The notes under the pieces are model-generated. The model saw nothing but the letters and a program-made list of their open reading frames with translations, made no database searches and was not told the DNA's origin. From Lumbricus terrestris (Eukaryota > Annelida > Clitellata > Crassiclitellata > Lumbricidae): a stretch of 64,000 bases of DNA. Below, piece by piece: positions 58,423 through 64,000 of this stretch (position 1 is the first letter of the stretch; every line of letters begins with the position of its first letter). Location of the stretch: the NCBI GenBank assembly GCA_949752735.1, contig OX457042.1, positions 27,592,978 to 27,656,977 of the forward strand, written 5' to 3'. The position numbers and the translations under genes were made by a program.

Positions 58423-59814
58423 CACTGTGAGCCATAAAAAACCGTGCCAATTTATTTTTAGCTATATCTCGGTCGATATTTTAACAATTTTATATCTTTT
58501 TGTGTCGTTTGAAAGAAAAATTAAATCTCTACGATTTACTTATTTACTTGCGCGATGACGTCATATCCGTTTCGCAGCATAATGTAAATAAAGTTGATGG
58601 TTGAAAATTTGAGTTAAAATTTTAAAATGTTGAGCTATGAGGATAAAATTTTAATTAAAAATCTGCGGAATGCAAAAATTATTCTTCTAGACGATTAATT
58701 AAGGAGTTTCCGAACAAGAATTGGAAAAGAAGAACATTAGATGACTTTCTGCGAAAGTTGAGAACTATCGGTTCAGTTGAACGCGCTGCGGGAAGTGGTC
58801 GGCCAAAATCGTCGCGAACTGAAGATAATATCGCCGCTGTCAATGAATTGGTTCAGAGCCAGGAAGACAAGCCTAAAACACATCTTTCAACCAGACAAAT
58901 CGCGAGAGAGCTGAATCTTACACAAACGACGGTCAGACGCATTATACATAAGGATTTGGAACTTAAATGCTTAAAAAGACGACGGGCTCAGGAACTGACC
59001 ACCGCGAATCGTCAATCTCGTTTGGTACGAGCTAGACAATTGCTGCAGCGTTTCTCAGTATCGGATGTCGGTTTCATTTTCTTCACTGATGAAAAGTTAT
59101 TTACAGTTGCTGCGCCGTCAAACACTCAAAACGATCGTCTTTATGTGCCTCGTTCAGTGTCAAAGAAGCAGATTTCATCAGACCGTCTGTTGCGCACCAG
59201 GACAAAATTCAGCAAGTCGCTCATGGTTTCCGTGGGAATTTCGAAACTCGGTCGCACAGAGCTGATATTCGTTGACCCGGGAGCCAAAATCAATGGCCAA
59301 TATTATCGAGACGTCATGCTAGCACAACATTTGTTGCCACAAATGCGCCACATTGCTGGCGACATGTTCATTTTCCAACAAGATTCAGCTCCGGCGCATC
59401 GGGCTCGTGAAACAATTGAGTATCTGTCTCGCAATGCACCATACTTCATAGGGCCAGAGATATGGCCACCCAATTCGCCTGACCTAAATCCAGTCGATTA
59501 TTCCATCTGGTCCATTATGGAACAGCGCGCGTACCAAAAGCGCATTCAGAACACTGACGAACTCCGGCAGTGTCTCGTATCCGTCTGGAACGATCTGGAA
59601 CAACATCTTATTGACACTGCAATTGATCAGTGGCGACGTCGCTTGGCAAAATGTGTACGTGAAAAAGGAAGTCATTTTGAACACAAACTTTAAACAAATA
59701 AAGGCAAGAGCATTGATTCCTGTTTAAAATGATGCAAAAAGTGTACAAATCGATAAAGAAATGACAGAGATGTAACTAAAAATAAAGTGGCACGGTTTTT
59801 TATGGCTCACAGTG
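58423..59814 (+). mobile_element. Mariner (DD37D, maT-like) transposon, 1392 bp
   Basis: Terminal inverted repeats start cactgtgagccataaaaaac and are perfect for 27 bp, then similar to about 50 bp. The target duplication is TA on both sides (58421-58422, 59815-59816). It encloses a transposase gene with one frameshift. Tc1/mariner elements insert at TA and move by cut and paste. Confidence 0.96.
58627..59693 (+). pseudogene. Mariner transposase, near-intact, N-terminal frameshift
   Basis: From ATG 58627 the frame MLSYEDKILIKNLRN is lost near 58675-58690. The remainder (from about 58683; first later Met 58758) is open to 59693. Residues show a helix-turn-helix (STRQIARELNLTQTTVRRI) with the GRPKS linker motif. 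Catalytic Asp residues lie in FFTDEKLF, QQDSAPAH and SPDLNPVDYSIW; 37 residues separate the last two, giving DD37D, the maT-type spacing. Without an intact N-terminal DNA-binding part this copy is probably inactive, though one indel is all that separates it from a full frame. I do not give a repaired sequence. Confidence 0.92.
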
Positions 59815-60014
59815 TATGTACGCCCACATATATAATTATATCTATATATAATTATATTTATTATGTATATATTGAGGCCCATGTGGATTGCGAGGTTGTA
59901 AGCTATTGCTGTTGCAGCTTAATGCAGCTTCGAGTGCACAGATGACCATTGAATAGAATAGTGCTGACTGCTGAGCAATTGTAGATTGATGATTTCATTG
60001 ATTTGAGGACTTGG

Positions 60015-60303
60015 CATAGGCGTACGAGACGTGGGTTCAGAGGAGGCAAATGCTCCCCAAATTTCGGGCAAATGTGTTTTTCGGCAAAAGAGGCATAGAC
60101 GGGCCAAAAATTGCGGAATTTTTCTTCGGGCAAAACAGGTACGGGAGGATTTTTTCGGGCGCGCGATGTAAATAAAGTCGTCAGATTTTTCGGACGGGAA
60201 AATCCTACGAATTTTGGGCGGATGACTAAAAAAGGTCGTCAGATTTTTCGGGCAAACAAATTTTTTTGGTCCCCCCACTGCCGAAATGTCCCGTACGCCT
60301 ATG
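60015..60303. mobile_element. hAT-type MITE (289 bp), 8-bp TSD
   Basis: Ends cataggcgtacgagacg and gtcccgtacgcctatg. Perfect duplication ggacttgg at 60007-60014 and 60304-60311. Internal gtcgtcagatttttcgg repeats. Confidence 0.9.
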
Positions 60304-60339
60304 GGACTTGGTCATGGTCCTTACACAGTGACTGCTTGA

Positions 60340-60580
60340 GCCGAGGCCAGAGCCCGGTAGAGTAATGGTTAACACGCTGGCCAAGAGTGCGAGAGGTAGT
60401 GAGTTCGAGCCCCCGTTGGGCGGACAAGCTTTGTAGGCTGCTATTAGCGCCGTTGTAATTGCAAAGCTGTCTGTTCAGTTAGTAGTTAAGTTTAATTAAG
60501 ATTACTGTATAACTTGTAAATGTAAAGCGCAGTGCGTTTGCAGGCGCTCAATTAAAGAAAAGATTATTATTATTATTATT
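60340..60580 (+). mobile_element. tRNA-derived SINE with (ATT)n tail
   Basis: tRNA-like head: agagtaatggttaacacg (A box region) and gagttcgagcccc (B box). The body ends ggcgctcaattaaagaaaag, then ATT units. It is a different family from SINE A. Confidence 0.78.
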
Positions 60581-60992
60581 AATAATAGGCTACTCTCTGC
60601 TTCACCTGTTGAATGTTGCATTCATTGGGCTATACCGTTTCTCACTATAGCAATATCAATAATATTATCAACAACGGCAATACATTAAGTCAACAATCAG
60701 TCTCTACTACCCCTACTTGTTTATTTTTCAGTTTCTCAAACGCAGAGTATAGCCGTTCATCTGTTGTAGCAGTTCATCCGGTAAAGTCTACAGGGGTCTA
60801 CAATCTCCATAAGATGATAAGAAGCAATTGATTTAATGCTCCATGTTTCTCTCTTTCTTGAGGATTTGAGGACTTGCATGGTCATGGTCCTTACACCCCA
60901 CGGTCAGGCAGTCACTGTGTAAGGACCGTGATCGAGTCCTCGATCCTCGCCAATCGATAGTCGTCTATGACCCAGTACGCAAAGGTTTCAGT

Positions 60993-61796
60993 CAGTGTTA
61001 TTTCAGTTATGGTTTTTCAGTTACAGTTTCAGTTACAGTTATCTATTTTTTTATTTTTCAGTTACAGTTTCAGTTACAGTTAACTGCAATGAGATTTTTC
61101 AGTTTCAGTTACAGTTATTTCTTATTTTTCAGTTACAGTTTCAGTTACAGTTATTGCGTGTATATTCAAACGTCACAACTACTAAGACACTGATCACAGT
61201 CACACATATTGCGCAAAGTTCCCAGAAATACATAGAAAGATTTTTTTATCTCTAGGAATGTTACATGAAATTGTAATCAAAAATTTATACAGCATTGATC
61301 CAAATCAGAGAAGGAACTTCAGATGAAGAGAAGGAAAGTCGTTAAAAAAGTGTATTGTATAAATGGAAGTTGTATTGATGACTATAAATAGAAGTGGAAT
61401 TATAATGCGAAAATAGTTCCCACACGCCGCTTTCTAATTTTCTTTCGCTACTTGGCTTAAACATGGTTGTAGTCGAAGATTGTTTAACAGTTTACCGCCG
61501 AAGCCTGAGCAGGAAAGGAATAGGAAAGGTACAGGAACCGGAAGTGAAATGAACATAGAGAACTTAACGTGTAGTAGAGTAGAATTTCCGTTCAATAAGT
61601 AAGTAAAAAAGCACTTGTTTTATTTTCAAGTTAACTCCTTTTGATTCTTCAGTTATACAGTTATTGTTTTTCAGTTTCTATTACAGTTTCAGTTATTCAA
61701 CATTTTTCAGTTTCAGTTTCAGTTACAGTTAACTGCAAAGATTTTACAGTTATTCTGCTATTTCAGTTACAGTTTCAGTTAATAGAAATAACACTG
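60993..61796. mobile_element. hAT-type element (804 bp) with cagttacagttt repeats, 8-bp TSD
   Basis: Ends cagtgttatttcag and gaaataacactg. Perfect duplication gtttcagt at 60985-60992 and 61797-61804. Both subterminal zones consist of ttcagttacag-type hexamers in direct orientation. Confidence 0.85.
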
Positions 61797-62089
61797 GTTT
61801 CAGTTCAACTTTGATATCTTTGTTATCATAAAAAGTATGCCGCTGTTCTTACTGTTATTATATCCGTAAAACCATTGTCATTCAAAAAAATATTATACCA
61901 TGGCAATTATCAACTTAGGCCTGCGTAGACCACTTTTAAAAATAACTCTTCCAGAAAAAAACTTGGTCACTGGTGTGTTTTCAGAACTGAGTGACATAAT
62001 ATTTTAGACCAAATTTTACTTCCCCAACAGCAACACCATTAATTTGTAAACATGCGGAACAGATATTATAAATGTCCATTCAACGGTGC

Positions 62090-62340
62090 AATGCGGAGGC
62101 GGTGACGCATTGGATAACACACTAGAAGAGAGATGGAGATCAGAGAAGCTGAGTTCGATTTCCGAGGCTCCCGTAAGATAGACGTGCTCTGTAGGTTGCT
62201 ATATTAGAACCTATGTATTGCAGGCTGCTTGTTCTGCTAGTGCAGCTAGTAGTTAAGATTGATGTTAATAAGATACCGCAACTGTAGGCCTACACTGCGA
62301 CCGGCAGCGGTCTGTTAACCGGAGTGTTGAAGAAACGAAA
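62090..62340 (+). mobile_element. tRNA-derived SINE-like unit
   Basis: ggcggtgacgcattggataa (A box region) and gagttcgatttcc (B box), then a body sharing gtaggttgctat and tagtagttaag with the SINE at 60340. Older and more diverged. Confidence 0.65.
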
Positions 62341-62694
62341 ATTTAAAAAAGCAGAAGAGTAACTGCCTGGCTGGTTGCGTTCCAGCTGACCTTAGGCTTA
62401 AATGGATCTAAATATTCCAGTGTCATCATTACCTGATGGACATAGCTCATTGGCAGAGACTTGGTCCAGAAATTGGAGGGGACGAACGAGCGGTCGAAGG
62501 AGATCGCCGCGGCGCGACATTTTGGGCGGAGAGCTGGGTCGCCGACGATATTTTCATCGACCAAATTTTCTGACGACTTTTTTTAGTCATTTGGTCGAAA
62601 TCTCATAAAAAATCTACCATTTTCCCTGCCAAAATAGCTGATGACCTTTTTTATTCTCCTATTTGACCAGAATTTACCAATAATGTCCGAACAC

Positions 62695-62981
62695 CATGGG
62701 CGGAGACCTAGGGGGACAGGGGGACGGTCTCCCCAATCAAAGTGTTGGGGGACGGCCCATGCATTTGTCCCCCCAATGTTTGAGCGTCAAGACTTTTTTG
62801 GCAGCGAAAATAGAAAATTTCATCGAGATTTTGGCCGGATGACTAAAAAAAAAAAAGTCATCAACTTTTTTGGCGGCGAAAATAACTTTTTTCCCCCAGA
62901 TTTCGCCGGTCGACAGAAATTTTCCGGAAAATCTCGCGTCTTTCCGTCCCCCCCAATTCTCGGCCCAGGTCTCCGCCTATG
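62695..62981. mobile_element. hAT-type MITE (287 bp), 7/8 TSD
   Basis: Ends catgggcggagacctagg and caggtctccgcctatg. Flanks ccgaacac and cctaacac agree at 7 of 8 positions. Internal ggatgactaaaaa / gtcatcaac is like the MITE at 60015. Confidence 0.82.
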
Positions 62982-63292
62982 CCTAACACTTTAGAAATTT
63001 ACAATGATATTTATGAATATTTCTTAAATGTTGTGGAGCATCTCCGCATCTCACCACAAACATGGGGGAACGTTCCTCTGTCTCTCACAAGTCTCCGCCC
63101 ATGCTGGTGGCTGATTCTTCATTCCGCAGCATAGGGTAACCCGGCTGTTCCCCCACAGGAATGGATACAATGCAACATGTAAGTTTTGCAGTGGCCGATC
63201 TCTCATTCTAGAGTATAGACTTGCATGCAATCTGAGCCATGAGCTACGCCCCATGGCATCTCCGTCTCTACTTTGCAAATGGTTAAAGACTA

Positions 63293-63436
63293 TTCGCGTA
63301 TGCTCGATAGTGCGGTGATTAGAGTGCTGGACTGGTCAATCAAGAGGCTGAGGTTCGAATACCAACCACTGGCCACAAGGCCAGATATTTGGTTTGACAT
63401 TTCTGTTCCATATGCAGCTCTATATAGTCAGCTCAG
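63293..63436 (+). mobile_element. tRNA-derived SINE head
   Basis: gatagtgcggtgattagagt (A box region), then gaggttcgaatacc (B box) with near tRNA spacing. The tail is cut by the MITE that follows. Confidence 0.65.
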
Positions 63437-63437
63437 C

Positions 63438-63579
63438 CAGGGCTTAAAATGTGGCTGGACGGTCATGGACGGAGTCCATGCACTTATTTTAAAATATGAA
63501 CGCCGTCCTGCCACTTATTTTCCAGCACAGCCTGAAAAGGAAAGGACGCCCAGGCACTGATTTTTCCACACTTTAACTG
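63438..63579. mobile_element. hAT-type MITE (142 bp), 8-bp TSD
   Basis: Ends cagggcttaaaatgtgg and ccacactttaactg. Perfect duplication agctcagc at 63430-63437 and 63580-63587. Same family as 21716-21900. Confidence 0.9.
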
Positions 63580-63936
63580 AGCTCAGCGATATTATGAGTA
63601 CACTGACCATGTATACATATTGGTCGATTGAAAGATCAGACGATGAGGAAGAGGACTGTCCAGCCGCCCTCATAACCGAGGCTAAGAATAGGAAATTGTT
63701 AACAGTTTATAAACATGACTGCCTCAAGGTCAACTGAGGGCCATATGCATGGCTCTGTCTTGGTCTTGCGTGTCAAATCAGCAGCTCCTTCTATGAGTTG
63801 AATTCAACTTCTCTTGAAGTGGTACTACGTAATTATGTTCATTGTTCATATATAATTGAAAATGCAAAGGAATAGGGATGTGCGTTTCATACGATGCTCT
63901 AACATAAAATGCTCTTAGGCCTATAATGTGTAATAC

Positions 63937-64000
63937 CTGCATAAGGTTCGTGTCCATAGGTGACGAGCTCATACAGAACGATGCCATAGGACCAAACGTC
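63937..64000 (-). CDS. Src/Frk-type tyrosine kinase B, exon 9 (partial)
   Basis: Donor ATGCAG|gtatta at the same codon as kinase A exon 9. Encodes [20 protein letters not shown], differing from kinase A only near the end (GHEPY against GRSPY). The exon continues past the window edge. With 57750-57994 it shows a second gene in the same orientation, head to tail with kinase A. Confidence 0.94.

Larger units (their letters stand above)
57995..63936 (-). other. Kinase B final intron
   Basis: Holds a mariner element, at least three SINE-like units and four hAT-type elements, which account for much of its 5.9 kb. No exon is seen inside. Confidence 0.8.

Overview
This is animal nuclear DNA. The evidence is a 10-exon Src-type tyrosine kinase gene with GT-AG introns, a single-exon SoxC transcription factor gene, intron-bearing tRNA-Tyr genes, and dense LINE, SINE, hAT and mariner remnants with long microsatellites. 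It fits a large, repeat-rich genome of a marine invertebrate. The many words such as taggcctac recall echinoderm or other invertebrate deuterostome DNA, but that is an impression and I cannot fix the species.

Layout. 1-10 kb: a purine (GGA) array with a 200-base assembly gap, then a cluster of five tRNA genes (Tyr, Tyr, His, Tyr, His) in duplicated blocks; one block is split by a 5'-truncated LINE with a long ATT tail. 10-20 kb: a TATG array, then an intronless SoxC gene (12409-13449) with a plausible CCAAT/GC/CRE promoter, then gene-free DNA with microsatellites. 20-37 kb: no recognisable host gene. It holds minisatellites (26-bp, 17-bp, 21-bp), hAT-type elements with 8-bp target duplications, and a 1.9-kb element carrying an 86-bp tandem array.

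37.7-49 kb: a complete minus-strand gene for a cytoplasmic tyrosine kinase with the order N-terminal Cys segment, SH3, SH2, kinase, C-terminal tail Tyr. I joined ten coding exons, 38062 to 49007; all splice phases agree and the total is 1494 nt (497 codons plus stop). 49-57 kb: a spacer with a duplicated unit, the second copy opened by a 3.8-kb hAT element that itself holds a LINE. 57.7-64 kb: the last two coding exons of a second, paralogous kinase on the same strand. The rest of that gene lies beyond the window. Its final intron carries a complete-ended mariner (DD37D) element, SINEs and more hAT MITEs.

Functional reading. The kinases would act in phosphotyrosine signalling at the inner membrane face, SoxC in nuclear transcription of neural or progenitor programmes, and the tRNAs in translation. 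Nothing links them into one pathway. I see no operon-like or novel enzymatic system. The most informative content is the kinase tandem pair with unusual residues, the tRNA cluster with an empty/filled LINE site, and the nested hAT history.
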